NCBI GenBank assembly: GCA_004154925.1
Contig: QJNS01000182.1
Span: forward strand, 100,271 to 164,270
Length of the DNA stretch: 64,000 nt
DNA from: Monosporascus cannonballus
Taxonomy: Eukaryota > Ascomycota > Sordariomycetes > Xylariales
Reading direction: 5' to 3'
Part shown: positions 23,340 to 37,500 of the stretch, in pieces
Position numbering within the stretch: position 1 is the stretch's first letter
How the letters are laid out: each line of letters begins with the position of its first letter
Notes under the pieces: generated by a model
Seen by the model: the letters and a program-made list of their open reading frames with translations, nothing else
The model's database searches: none
What the model was told of the DNA's origin: nothing
Made by a program: the position numbers and the translations under genes

Positions 23340-26300
23340 TTTATTATATTAGATATACGAATCGGAACGTATTAATCTACCGCATTAATGGATTACGGAG
23401 CTTTAGGCAGGAATTATATTATACCAAATATGGTTAAAATATTTAAATTGTTATGGAGATATAAATTAAAACCTTATATAATAACGAATACCGGAAATTA
23501 GAAATTCGCTTACGATGACGAAAAAATTATACGCAAAATTAATTATTTCGAAAATTTTATCTAAAGACTATATTAAATAGTTAATTTCAATATCGTTTAA
23601 TTTGAGAATCACGATATAATTTTAACATTATTATGGATACGTTAATACGGAGTTTTAATTAATAGCAAAATTAGTTAAATAAGGTTTATTTTATACCTTA
23701 TTAATAGGTAAAAAAAAAAGATTTAATATTTTAATATTCGATCGATAATGGCGATAAATATAAGCATAAGAATACGATAAAAACTTTATTACCAAACAGG
23801 ATAAAATATATAAAAAAAGGAGGTATTAAAGAAAAATACGACGTATTATTAGTATTACTAAAGCGAAATTAAAATAACTAAATAACGATTTAAAATAATA
23901 ATAACCTTAAAAGTTGAAAAAATTAATTAATATATTACTATAATACCATAGATATGAGCAGTTTTTCAGGAAGGAATTCGATAACAAATTACTAAAATAT
24001 AGCGAATAGGATTATAAGATAATTTTTAAAAAAGGATTCTCGACGAAGTTTTACCCTATTTATAACCTTAGCTAAAACGAATTACGTATTTTTTAAGAAA
24101 TGCCTGGAAAATCGGCTATAGAAAAAATGGATTCGATTTTCGAAATTACCAGCAGGATATCTTATGTTTTTCGTACCGAAAAAGCACGGAAAATTATGAC
24201 TTATAGTTAATTACCGATAACTAAACGACGTTATTATTAAGGACCGAATATTATTACTTTTAATTACGGAAATAAAAAACCGATTTTACGGAATCAAATA
24301 GTTCATAATATTCGATTTTAAAAATAGATATAACCTTATTCAAATTAAAAAAAAATACAAATAAAAAATAATTTTCAAAACGAAAAACGGGTTATTTAAG
24401 TATTTGGTTACATTAATAGTATTTACGAATATACGAGCAACCTTTTAATAAATAATAAATTATATATCATGAAAATATTTCGATGTTTTCGTCGTTTGCT
24501 ATTTCGACGACATTCTTATTTTCTCCGAAACAAAAAAAACATACGTAAAATACGTTTATAAAATCCTTTGAGCTTTATAAAACGTAAAGTTATTTATTAA
24601 TACGGAAAAAAAGATTTTACAAATAAAAAGTGAAATATTTAGGACATATTATTACCTTAAAATATATTAGAATAGACCTTAAGAAAATGGCTATAATTAC
24701 AGAATAATAAACGTTAACGATAATCAAGTAAATATAAGTATTCCTTAGATTCGCCAATTATTATAAAAAGTTTATTGGAAATTTTAGCAAAATAATGATA
24801 TTTTTAATAAATTTTAGGAAAGAAAAAATTTAAATAAACGCTAAATACGGAAAAAATATTTCAGGATATTAAAGATATAATTACCAGTAAGCCAATATTA
24901 ATTATGTACGATTTATAGCGGCCCGTTAAATTAAAAACCGATATTTCAAAACATATATTGGGCGTAATAATTAAATAACGGAATAATTAAAGTAAATTAT
25001 ATCTTATTGCATTTTTTCGTACAAATTAAAAAGAACCGAATTTAATTACGGTATTCCAGATAAGGAATTTATGGCCATTATTATGGTATTCCGAAAATTT
25101 AAGTATTTCCTAAAAGAAAACCTATACCAGTTTAAGGTTTATACGGATTATTAAAATTTTATTTAATTTATTACGATTAAGGAATTTATAAAACGATAAT
25201 TAAGATCTGCAAAAAAATTAACGAATTTCAATTTCGTTATTATTTATAGGAAAAGTTTAATAAAAATAATAAAGCAAATACTTTAAATAAGTAACCAAAC
25301 TTCGAAAAGAAATTGGTCAAAGTTAGCCATATAATTTTTAATATTATTATAAAAGGATATTTACGCCCGCCATAAATTACGATAATACGAGCAGTACCTT
25401 TCGACATATATTAGAAAATCCAACAGTATAATGGCAGTTTTCCAAAAAAAAAAACTAAAAAACAAATAAGATACAAATTTTACAAAAATTTCAAAAAGAT
25501 TTAGTACGAAAACATACGAATATTAGTTATACGAATATCTAGGAATCCATAAAACCTTAAAGCGGCTTTAACGTACATATTTCTTTTTTAAAATAAAAAT
25601 AACGGTACAGAAAATCATATAATTATACGATATTTCCGCCAAAGTAAAGATTCGACGACATAAACCATACGGAAAATTGTAACTATTATCAGTTATAAAA
25701 CGATTATAATATTTAATTATATTCTATTTTATTATTAAAATTTTTACGTTAAAGAATCCAGTTATAAAAATATATTACGATAACATTTTCGTAATCGTCG
25801 ACCGATTTACAAATTCCTTTTTTTTACCATATTATGAAAACATAAACGCCGAAAAAATAACATATATTTTCTTCAAATATATATTCAGTATATACTGATT
25901 ACCAACAACAATTATCTTAAATAAAGAATCAATATGCGTATTTAAGTTTTGGCAAAACCTTATAATATAAATCGGGCTAAATTATAAGTTATTTAATACA
26001 TTTAAACTTTAAACGAATAAATACATAAAACGTATAAATTAAATTTTAAAATTTTACTTACGATATTATATTAATTACGAACAAAATTCTTAGGTTAAAA
26101 CATTCCTAATCGTATAATTAATTTATAATACCAGTTATTACGAAAATATCAAAATAATATTAACGAACGCAAAATTTGGTTTTATTTCAAAGATTTACAA
26201 AAAGATACCTAATAACGGCCCAATTAATATTAAAGCAATTTTTATATCAAAATAATTACGATAATTATATTAAAAAAATAAAAACGGAATTAGAATTCGT

Positions 26301-26500
26301 GCGAAATTAAATGAGCAAATATTATAATTAAAATAGTTAAAAGGATTAATTTTCGAAAAAGGGAAAATAGTATTTCTGTTACCAAAAATATCTAAATAAA
26401 ACGATTTAATAAAAGATTCGATTTCAAATATATCGGTTTATATAAAATTACTAAGAAAATTTTAAAAAATAATTCTTAAATAAAAGTTTTACTAAAAGTT
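23340..26500 (+). pseudogene. Gypsy-1 pol: protease, reverse transcriptase, RNase H, integrase (relic)
   Basis: A protease-like segment (decayed form of LIDSGA...N-x-I) lies near 23360-23420. RT begins near 24120 with KLPAGY..MFFVPKKHGK-type sequence spread over two frames. The active site YFDDILIFS is intact in reading at 24500-24526, followed by QIKSEIFRTYY/KYLGHI-like sequence near 24620. RNase H-like SIFGYGIPDKEF-type traces lie near 25050. The integrase core reads FVIVDRFTNSFFLPYYENIN near 25790-25850, with the first catalytic Asp kept, then YIFFKYIFSIYWLPTTII. Domain order and the YFDDIL box fit Ty3/gypsy. Numerous stops are present. Confidence 0.8.
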
Positions 26501-26689
26501 AAATTTCATTTAATTTTTTACGTTTTTTTATTCGAATTAATAACGGATATGATCGAAGTATATACTGTATAAAACGACGCAAAAATAAAAGACGAATAAG
26601 TATACGAAATAAAAAAGATTTTCGATATACGAAAACAAAACGGATTTACCCACCTAGTTAAGTGAAAAAAACATCCGGATTCCGAAAAC

Positions 26690-27357
26690 ACCTAGAAATC
26701 TGCCAAAAACCTTATTGGCGCCCAGCGCCTATTAAAGAACTTTTACCGGTAACGGCAAGCACGTCTTAATTAATAGCCGACCAATTAGTAACCAGGATGT
26801 CAGGCCAGTCGGCCGCGGCCTGCGTTAACGTAACAATTACGATAACGGCCTATAACGGCCTTTAACTGTTTCTGTTTTTTTTCCAAGCGTTCGAATTCCT
26901 TTATTGCTTCCGCACCCTAAATACCGCGGCAAAATATTTTAATTCACCGTTAATAAAAAAGTTGCTTTTGTTTTCGCAAATGACTTAAACGACCGAATAA
27001 TTCGTTAAGATATTATTAAGCCTTTAAGAATTTTTCCTTAATAATATGTTCTTTTAATTTCAAACGGTCCTTTTCGGCAACCAATTTCCGGTATTCAAAT
27101 TCGGAAGGACCAAAAAGATTATAAAAACCCTTGTAAACAATATAAAATGCACATTCTTCTAAGTTGCGATAAACCTTATAAATTTTGTTCTTTGATTTAC
27201 AGCGGGAATAAGAAATATCCGAAAACATAATGAAATTAAGGCGGTTAATTCGTTCTGAAAAAATAAAGGCGTTAATACGTTTACGAAACCTGGACTTTTT
27301 AATACGACCGAATATAATAAATATAAAAACGAAAAAGTTACTTATCAAAATTAACAA
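26690..27357 (-). pseudogene. antisense coiled-coil reading frame of Gypsy-1
   Basis: A 113-codon open frame runs 27357-27016 (minus), unusually long for this AT-rich block. It reads SEFEYRKLVAEKDRLKLKEH near its end. After stops the same strand continues with LSHLRKQKQ and KEFERLEKKQKQLKAVIG (about 26960-26840). Heptad-like Leu/Lys/Glu composition suggests a coiled coil. The LRKQK segment recurs in the antisense frame of Gypsy-2. It lies between pol and the 3' LTR on the strand opposite to pol. The function is unknown. Confidence 0.6.
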
Positions 27358-27406
27358 ATAAATAATTTGATCTTTAAGGACAAAAATCCTAAAAAGGGGG
27401 AAATTA

Positions 27407-27822
27407 TATTATAACCTAACGGTTTTAGTTCCTAGAAACGGTCGGGATCTTAAAAAACCGGACCCCGACCTAACTAAAAGGTTACGTAACTGGCTTAAAG
27501 GACTTAAAGGCCCTGGTTGGTCAAAAAGGCTTAAATCGGTTAAGCACCAGAAAAGGTTTAAAAGGGCTTAAGGAGATTTAACCAAAAAAAAGTCGTTAAG
27601 CCGTAATAAGCACTTTAAATCAAAACGAAAATATATACGTTTATTATTTTCATAATTTAAATAACTTCAGCTTGCAATACAATATCGTTACCTAAGGCAC
27701 CCTTGGTATTACGAGACGTAACACGATTACTATATCTATTGTTTAGGTTCCTACGATACTCCTGCCAACATAAACCCGTACGACTAAGGATTAATAGTTG
27801 GTTAAACCCCCTAGCCGTCACA
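27407..27822 (+). repeat. Gypsy-1 3' LTR (416 bp)
   Basis: Starts TATTATAACC (mutated TGTTATGACC) and ends AGCCGTCACA. It shares ggccctggttggtcaaaaag with the 5' LTR. The less mutated half is the opposite one from the 5' copy. Confidence 0.9.
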
Positions 27823-27827
27823 TAATA

Positions 27828-28283
27828 GATATAAGTTTTGCGAATTCCGAATTAATAAGTTTACTACGAGATGCGTATTTTTCATAATTAAAGCATCCAT
27901 TACGTAATTTTCGAAATTACAAGGTATTATTATTAAATATATTACAAAAGCAAAGTACGTAAAAATAGGAATAGTAATAACGGAAGCAATTAAAATCAGG
28001 AATTTCCTTATAGAGCTAAAGCTTATATTTAAAGACCTTATTCCTATCCTGGAAGATAATATAAGTACGTTAAAGTAGGTAACGGAAATACAGGTAACCC
28101 GAAAAAAAACATCATATTCGGCTCGAATATCATTCCGTACGTCAGGAGGTTCAAAACGGAAATATCTATTTCCAGTACGTAAAAAGCAAAGATAACCTAG
28201 CAGGTGGGCTTACGAAACCACTAGATAAGGCTGATTTCGAACAATTTGTGGCCAACTTAGGGTTTAAAAAGATACAGATATAA
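27828..28283 (+). pseudogene. Copia RNase H, C-terminal part after Gypsy-1 (relic)
   Basis: The frame left at 20851 resumes here: GTM joins DISFANSELISLL in phase, resembling the copia RNase H entry. The end reads YVKSKDNLAGGLTKPLDKAD then FEQFVANLGFKKIQI and a stop at about 28281-28283, a well-kept copia C-terminus. Mutation is lighter over the last ~150 bp. Confidence 0.8.
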
Positions 28284-28381
28284 AATGAGCCAGAAAGCAT
28301 TTAAGACTGACGAAAATAAAAGTTCAATTCCTACAGAGACTAAAGATTTTGGTAAACAAAGCCATCTGACGCAAAAGGGCG

Positions 28382-28448
28382 TATCGGCAGTTGGGTGCTT
28401 TAGATGCCCACGGCTGGCGTTTTAAAGCAATGCTCTGCAGCCTGGGAC
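28382..28448 (+). repeat. Copia 3' LTR, first part (67 bp)
   Basis: Begins TATCGGCAGTTGGGTGC and matches the start of the 5' LTR until cctgggac, where the 10.66-kb insertion begins. Confidence 0.88.
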
Positions 28449-28483
28449 TTGCTTCATCGTGATCAGGACCCCATTTTGGAGGT

Positions 28484-28518
28484 TGTGGCTGCGCCTACGG
28501 CGCAGCAGTCGTAGCCAC
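28484..28518. repeat. GC-rich hairpin near the left end of the 10.66-kb insertion
   Basis: TGTGGCT and AGCCACA form outer arms, and GCGCC/GGCGC an inner stem with loop TAC. It lies about 35 bp inside the insertion edge, in sequence spared by RIP. It could be a subterminal structure of the element. Confidence 0.55.
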
Positions 28519-31500
28519 AGCTATAGCTTTTGATCAAGAAATATCTGTCAGGGGTCTAATGTATCAGTTAAATTCTTTTACGAATAATACTTACAAAAAT
28601 AATAAAACTTCTAAAATAAGGCCTAATAACAAATTATAATTTTTTCGTTCCGTTTAATACGTTCCTATATAAATTCGTAAAATGTATTATTATTAATTTT
28701 GGTAATATAATTAGTTACAAAATTCCTAATATTTTAATTTATATAATTTAATGCAAAATTAAAATCTGTATTTTTTAATATAATAATAATTTTAATTAAT
28801 ATAAAATAAACTTTAATATATTTAAAAAATACCTTAAAATCACGATTAATATATATTAAAACGTTTTACCCTATTTAAATTAATACGATAATAATATAAT
28901 ATTATGAGCTAAAATAATAATATATAAGGTTTAAAATTACTCGTAATAAACTTTAAGATATATTTCTTTTATAATTATTTAAATACGGATAATATATTCG
29001 AAATTTTGAGTTAAATATTTTAAATTTTTATATATTTAATTTTGTAAAATGCAACGTTTATTTTTATTTAATATCTTTATCAGGTTTTTGCAGATATAAA
29101 CGTAATTAACCTATATGCTAACGATATATATACGGTTAATAGTTTTATAAAAGTTTTATGTCGTTTATTTATTCGCTTTATATTAGGCGTTATATTTAAC
29201 GAATAAAATTATATTTTACGGAAAAATTAAGTTAATATAATATATAATCTGGTTTTTGGAGAACTCAATATTTTTTTAATAACCGATTTAATTATTATTT
29301 GAATCATATTATTAATTCAATTGGCAAAAAAACAATAAGTTTTCATATTAATAATTTTATATTTTATTTTTATTTTAATATCCGCAAATACGAAAAATTT
29401 TAATTTAAAAATATTCGACTATATAATTACCGGACGATATAATTATATTATATTTAATTTTAAACAAATATGGAATAATTAATTTTAAATTATTATATTT
29501 AATTTTATTTTCGAATAACAGTATAATTTAGTTATTAACGAAATATATTTAGTATCGGAATAAACAAATCTCCGGCCTAGATATATTAATATTTATGATT
29601 AACATTTTATTTTATATATATATATATATTAATTTACGTATATAATAGCTATTAATAATATTATAAAAAGAAATACGAAATATAACGGCTTTCGTTAAAT
29701 TAACGGCTTAACTAGATATAACTATAAAACGGAAATCCGATATTTTAATATTAATTATTCTAAAATCGATATTATTATTTTTTTATATTTTAATTTTAAT
29801 GTTTAAATTACAGATATTTAAATTATTTTAATAATTAATATATCTGGATTATTCAATAACATTGTTTAAGTTTAATTAAATAATTTACGTTTTATTATTA
29901 AAATTATTATTTATATTAATAAAATGGCGAAGCTTTATAAATATCCGTAATTACTTAATTAGAATTATATTAAATTGGAAATATTTATCCAAACTTATAA
30001 AAAACAATTTTAAATGTTATAATTTTAAGATACCGTACGCAAAATAAATATATATATATAATAATTTAAATTAATCGAATATTCCTATTCGTGTTGTCGT
30101 ATTTATTATTTTTTTAAATGAAATATAAATATTCCGCATATTAATCGTGTAATATAATAAAATATATCGTAAATATCTCGATTAAAATTTATATTAATAA
30201 TTTAATTAAATACTTTATAATTATAAGCGATGAAATATAATGAATTATAACTAAATTATAATATTTGCATTTTGTTAAATATTTAATAAATATAAAACCG
30301 AATTATGTAATTCCAAAAAAAAATAAAATAACGAAAAACTCTGAGCCCGGCAAATGAAAAACCGTATTATTTATAAAAATATAAAATTTATAATAAAAAA
30401 TAACGTAAGGCATTCAAATAATAAGGGAAATAATACATAATTTATGACGAATAATCTTAATTAAAACGAAAGAATTATTAAATTTCTATTTTAATTTTTA
30501 GCTAATTAAAATATTATTTTTAAATTTCCGAAATAAAATAATTTTCATTTACGGTACTGGACAAAAATAAAACTTTAATAATATATGTTATTTAGCGGCA
30601 AATATATGCGTTAAATAATTTTGGCATATTTAAAAAAAAATTATTATGTTAAAAAAACCGTAATAACTCAATTTCGGCTGAATCTTATTGCAATATATAT
30701 TCGTTTAATTTTTTTTTTATATATCCAAATTTTTAAATTCGAAAATAATTATCTAAAAATAACCAGAAATTAATTTGATAAATATAATTATTTAAAAAAA
30801 TAATAAAATCCTGATATAAATAACGGGCGAACAAATTATTTTTTGCGTAATGACTTTCGTTTAATAATGAAATAACAAAATAAACATTTATTTTTATTAA
30901 ATTTAAATGGGTTTTATTTAATAAATTTCCGAATACATTAAAAAAAATTAAAAATTTACATTTAATTTAAAATATAATAAAATTAATTAAAGTAGTCCTT
31001 AGTTTCGATAAATAATAATATTAAGATATTTTGAAAAATTACTTATTTTTTGCGATATATATAATATATAAAAAAATTATATTCTCGATTTTATAAAAAA
31101 TATAATTAATTTTTATAGGTAATAAAATTCGTTTAATCAGAAATAACGGCGTTATATGTTTATGCCATAAACCGATTTATATAGGTTACGGATTGTTGTT
31201 ACGTTATAAATTCAACAAATATCGGAAAAAATTATAAAGCCACTTGAAATTACGCCTTATCTTAATTAAAATATACCGTATATAATTATTCAGTTTAAAT
31301 TAATAATTCATATTTTAATAATAATTTTATTAATATAAATATTAAACCGGCATATAATTTATACGTTTTCGTAATTTGAAATCGTAATTTCGGTTATAGT
31401 AATGCTTATATATATATATATATAATTTACGATATATTAAGTAATTTTAAGTAAAAACTTATTTTGTTTTTTTATTTATAATATTAATGCAAAATATATT

Positions 31501-34500
31501 ATTTTTAAATATTTTTGATTTTTTAGCTTTATTTTTGTTATTATATTTATATTTATATAATTCGTTTATTTTTATATAATTACCGCAATTACCGGTATCG
31601 CCAAAACGTAATAATTTGCAGCTCGACGTTATAAATAATATATCGGAAAAAAACTTAAAATAATAATTCTTATCGAAATTAAGCAATTACGCGTTAAAAA
31701 TAAACGGTACTTATTATATAATAATATTAATAACAAATTAAAAGATAATCGTAATATTAAGTTAAAAAATAAAAAACCAAATTTTACCGGTTTTACCTAA
31801 AGGTAATAACAAAAAATATATTCAGTTTTAACGTAACGTTATAATCGTAAAACGCAATAATTGTAAATATTTATATAATATTAATTAAAATTATTAACAT
31901 ATTCTTTAATAATTAAATTCATCATTTTTATTAATTCTCAATGCGTTAAATCTTTAATGATATATTAATTTATATTGATCGAGATTAATTATATGCCGTA
32001 ATAAATATATAATAATTTCTTTTTAGTTAGGAAAATTAACGAAATTTTGTATTATACGATTCGAACTGTATTTTATCGTAATTATTAACAAACTATCCTT
32101 TTAATTTATAGCCTTTAATTTACAACATTATATCAAAAACTTTTAAGTTCTTTTTTCCGTTTTTTTTTAAAAATTTGTAATATTAACTTTTAAATTATTT
32201 TTAGTTTTTTTAACCCTTAAAATACCTTAATTCGGGTTGAATAATTAGGATACGGGATTAATAATGCTGGTAAATTAATAATATAAACAGTTTTTTGTTA
32301 TGAATATAATTATTTTAACGTCCGTTTTTTTCAAATATTAATTCGAAATATTTTAAATTTCGGGTGTATAATAAATCCTTATTAATTACGTTTTATAACC
32401 TTATCTTTTCGTAATTTAAATTAATATTTATCGTTATACGATCTTAATTAATATTTTTCGAAACCGCTTATATATTTTGTCGTTATTTTATTAAAAGTTT
32501 TAATTATTATTTTTTCCAATTAAGGTTTCTTGGTTCCCTTAATAAAGGTCGACGGCCGCATTTAACTTTTTATTTTTACCGCGTTTTCCCTTTATCGGCG
32601 TAATTGGGTTCTCGGTTAGGTCTAAGGATTTTCTGCTTTTTTCTTAGCTAGTTTTATGAATTCTTTTGTATTAAAAATTTATATAAATATAATAATAATG
32701 GGATATTCCGGGTAACTGCCGAAATCCTTAATATTAATACCGAATATGCCGCGGTATTTAAAAATCTAATTTTGATATAAAGTTATTTATTTAATAATTA
32801 ATTAGGTATAATCGTAAACTTTTTCTTCATTCAATATTAGAAAAATAACGTCTATATAATATATATTATAAGATAAATTGCGGTTTTATATTTTTCTTAA
32901 TCGAGATTATAAAATTACTATATTCTTAATTTTATCCGTATTATGCAAATTATTATGGATTATAAATTTCCGAAAACCGCTAACAGCTCGAATTATACGG
33001 TTTTTTAAAAAAATATATGCCTGTTAAATTTGTAATATGAAAAACGTTTATTTTACGGTTTTAAAAATTTATTATTTAATAGTCCTTATTATCCGTATCG
33101 ATAACTTTATTATTATATTTTAATATGAGAAAAAGAACGAAAAATATTATATATTATTTAATACTGTTTTAGAATTGAATAAAAACGAAATTTAAAAGTT
33201 ATTAAAATATATAACTATATTTTTTATTAATTGTTTATAAGTTATATATATATAATCGAAATCCCGGAATATTTATTTAAATATTATTTCGAAATTAGCG
33301 GAAGTAAAATATACCTTAAAATATATATAACAGTAAACGATTTTCGCTTTTTAAAATATATTAATAAATATTACGTTATAAAAACCTTATAATATTAGAA
33401 CTTCATCGAATAATCGTCTAATTTAAAAAAGGTTTATTTGGTAAATTAAGGCAGAATTTTAAAAAATAATATATATAATAAAAAATAAAATTCGAAAAAT
33501 AGCGCTATAATTAATATAATTCGTATCGAAAATTAACCTAATGTTATTACGATATTTATATATGCTTTAACTTTGTATTAAATCGTTATATATTTCGCGA
33601 ATACGATTATTAAATTTTGTTTTATTAAACGGCGGTAATATTATTATAATAATTATAAAATATTAAATAGGTATAAATAAATAAATATAATTAGAATATA
33701 TAATAACATGGTAAATTTATTAATATTAATTCGGCTTAATTAAAACAAAAAATATAAATCCAAAATATAAAATATGGTAAATAAAGTAAAATTTAAATAT
33801 TAAATAATTACCCAATATATTATTAATATTAATAAAAATTATATACAAATCCATATTATACAAATAAAGTTTACGGATAATTAATAAATTATAAAACTAT
33901 TTTAAAATAAAAAATATAATTAAAATTAAAATATATATAAACTTCAGGATTATATAATTATAAATATGTAAATTATTAAATTTATATATATTATTAAATA
34001 TAAATAAAAAAATTAAGGTTATTTTTTATAACGAAATAATAATATATAAAAAAGAAATTTAATAATTATATGCAAATTATACGAAATCTATATTTTGTTA
34101 AGAGTTTTTTTAATATAATTCATAAAACTATTTCCATTAAATACATATTATATAATTATTATAATTACATAATATATAATTAATATTATTTATTTAATAA
34201 TACTGTTTTATAATTCCAAATATCTATTATATTTTAATATATAAAAGTACGTTATTTATAGTATAATAATTATTATTTAGTTTTCTTCTTATTTTAATAC
34301 TCGAAATTTATATTACAATATATATTTTTATATATTTTACGATATTACAGAAAGTAAATAAATATTTTATTAATATAATAAAAGCAATATCTATGGTAAT
34401 TTCCGATAATGTATTCCAAATAAACCCAAAAAGCCTTATTTATCCGGCTAAGGGAATTACGTTCGTTAATAATATCCCCGAAAAATAATTTCCTTCCGAA

Positions 34501-37500
34501 AAATAACCTGTTCCCGAAAAATAATTTGTCCCCAAGAAATAACCTTAAGAACGGATATTAAGATCCTTAACTAGAAAATAGCCGGAACCGGTATTAAAAT
34601 AATTTACGATAAGGCAAAACCGACAGTATGGTTCCGATTAGGGTACTTTCGTATTAATTAAACAATATTTGATTATTCCAAAATATAAGATATTTATTAT
34701 GGAAAATATATATTATCTATAATTAATTCCAAATATTAAATATATGCTTTAAAACTCTATTAATATAGCGGAAAATTAGAAATAAAAATAAATACCTTAC
34801 GTTTTAATATTAATATGAATATATATTAATCCAAAAAAACTTATAATTATTAAAAACTTATAAATTCGATAATATTACGAAATATTTATATTAGGAATAA
34901 AACTTTTTTTAAGGAAAAATAAGATATTTATATAAATATTAAATATTATTAATATAATTTGGCATATTTCTTATTATAATAATTAATAAACTAAAACTTA
35001 CATTATAATGCTTTATGCCGGCCTTATAAGTTATTAAATTATTAAATTAATTATAAACCTTTAATTAATTATAACTTTATACCCTAATAACAAAATTACA
35101 TAAATTAAATACCATATAAACGATACGAAAAAAGATTTATAACTTTATAAATCGGGCCGCCTGGCCAAAATATATATATTATACAGTTATTTTATAAATA
35201 TTATAATTTACGGAATTATTCAGATAATAAATATATAAATCATATATAAAAACGCAACAAAAAATATTTATGTATAATTTCCAAATATTTGGTATTATTA
35301 TATAATCCGAATAAAAATTTTTAAAAGCATTTAAATGCAAGTTTTACGCTTAAAACGAATAAGACTTTAGGATCCGAAAATATAAAGAGAATTGTTAATA
35401 TACAAATTATAATAACGCGCGAAAGAAAATAATGTAAGAGGAAAACATTTAGACAATATTTAAAAACGTTAATTAATAAATTAATTATAAACGGAATATA
35501 TGGATTAACTCGAAATTATACGTTATATTTAGTTATAAAAAATAAAAAGTTCGAACAGAATATAATTAATTAATATTATATAAATAACATAATTATAGTA
35601 ATATTAAAAGTATAATATAAATATTATATTGCTTAAATAAAAATATATTAGAAAATATTAAAAAAATAAAAAAACTATATTAATAATTTGTTTTTGTCCG
35701 ATAAATCGTTATTTTACTTATCTGATAACGACGATAACGATAACGGACCGCCTTATTTAAAATTATTAATTAAATTATTAATAATTTGTATTATAAAATT
35801 ATAACTTTTTTCTACATATGGGATATTACGGTTATTTTAAACTAAATTATCCTTAGCGAATTTGATATTAAAAGCTTTTTAAATAATTACGTTAAAGGTA
35901 TTTATAAATTAATTTTTATTTTTTGCCGTATTTAGTTAATTAAGTTTATTTATATAATTAGGAATAAGTACGGTATTAATAAAATCGACATATTTAATTT
36001 CTATAATTTTACGATTTACGAACAAAATATTTTCGAATTTTTAATTATCTCTTTTAATGAAAAATAAATATCTTTTAATAAGTTAGATATTCCGAAACAA
36101 AAAATAAACGTATTCGAAAATTTCGTTACGAAATTTCCGAATAACGTAACGTTTATTTCGTAAAAAAATGTAACGGATATAGAATTTGCGTTACAAGAAT
36201 ATACGGTATATAATTAAAAACGAATTTCGGAAAAAATAATATTAATATTATATATTTAATTTTTCGACTAGCAGAATTTGCTAATAAATTATAAATTATG
36301 ATATTTGCTTTATTAATTCAATAATTTTGATATTTTTCCCTAGATTTTTTTAAAACCAGATTTAATATTAAAATCGAATTCATAAAAATTTAATTTAATA
36401 TTATAAAACGTAATATCTAATCGAAATAAAGCATCTTTTTACGGTAATTAAATTAACCGGTCTTATAAAAATTAATAATATCGATATTAGCCGCCTAATA
36501 TAATTAATATTGCCATATCGTATAATATGTAAAAAAATATAAATAAATCTGGGTTTTTTAAAAATAACAACAATGATTTCGTAATTTCTTAATAATAAAA
36601 ATAACATCGACTAATAATTAATTATTATTTTTAATAAATTTAAAAAGGTTATCGTTTTATAAAATATGGCCGTATTAAAAATATTTCCGGCCTTATAATT
36701 ATTTAATAAAAAAGGCCTTATTTGGTATATTTTAATTCAAATCTTACCGTTTAATAAATAATATAAATAAATTATATTTCCGAATTAAAAAATAAAATAC
36801 TTGCGCATTATTTGTTAAGTTATTAATATTATTAAATAATATATTATTAATAAATATTAATGAAAGATTTTTATTAAAAAATGCTTATTTATTAACGCAA
36901 TTTAATTAAAATTCCGTATTATTTCTCTGATTTATTTCAAATAATTAAAATATATAAAAAATATATTATATATAATAAATTTAAATTCGGTAACGGTTAA
37001 CCGGAAATATATATATTTTATAAATTCGATAAATTCGGCTTTCGAAAAAAAGTTTTCGATCAAGGTATTCCAAAAAACTTTATATATATTAAACGTTTTT
37101 GTTATAAATCATTCGTATTAGATACGTAATTTCCGTAAAAATAATGCAAATATTATACATATAAAAAATTAAAGGTTTAAAAAGATATATTTTTAATAAT
37201 TTTTAATATAATTATATTATTTTATTTAAAATTTAACCATCCGTTTTTAAGGTTATTTATATTTTAATCATTCCGGTTATATTATTAGGCTAACAAATAC
37301 ATATAATTATAAATTAACAAATTATTTATATATAAAATAAAATTAAAATCAAAAACATTATTATTTTTTATTATATAAATTGGTTATTTTAACTTAATTA
37401 ACTTATATTATCTTAATATAATTAATTATTTTTTAATTGATATAAATAAAATAAAAACGTTTCCAAAATTGATAAAATTATTTTTTTTTAAATCGATATA

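Larger units (their letters stand above)
20852..27822 (+). mobile_element. Gypsy-1: Ty3/gypsy element inserted in Copia RNase H
   Basis: 416-bp LTRs lie at 20852-21267 and 27407-27822. The left flank caatg (20847-20851) and right flank taata (27823-27827) are the same 5-bp target duplication after one CA-to-TA and one TG-to-TA change. Protease, RT, integrase and an antisense coiled-coil frame lie between. Total 6,971 bp. It shares termini, RT active-site sequence and the antisense frame with Gypsy-2, so the two are one family or close relatives. Confidence 0.92.
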
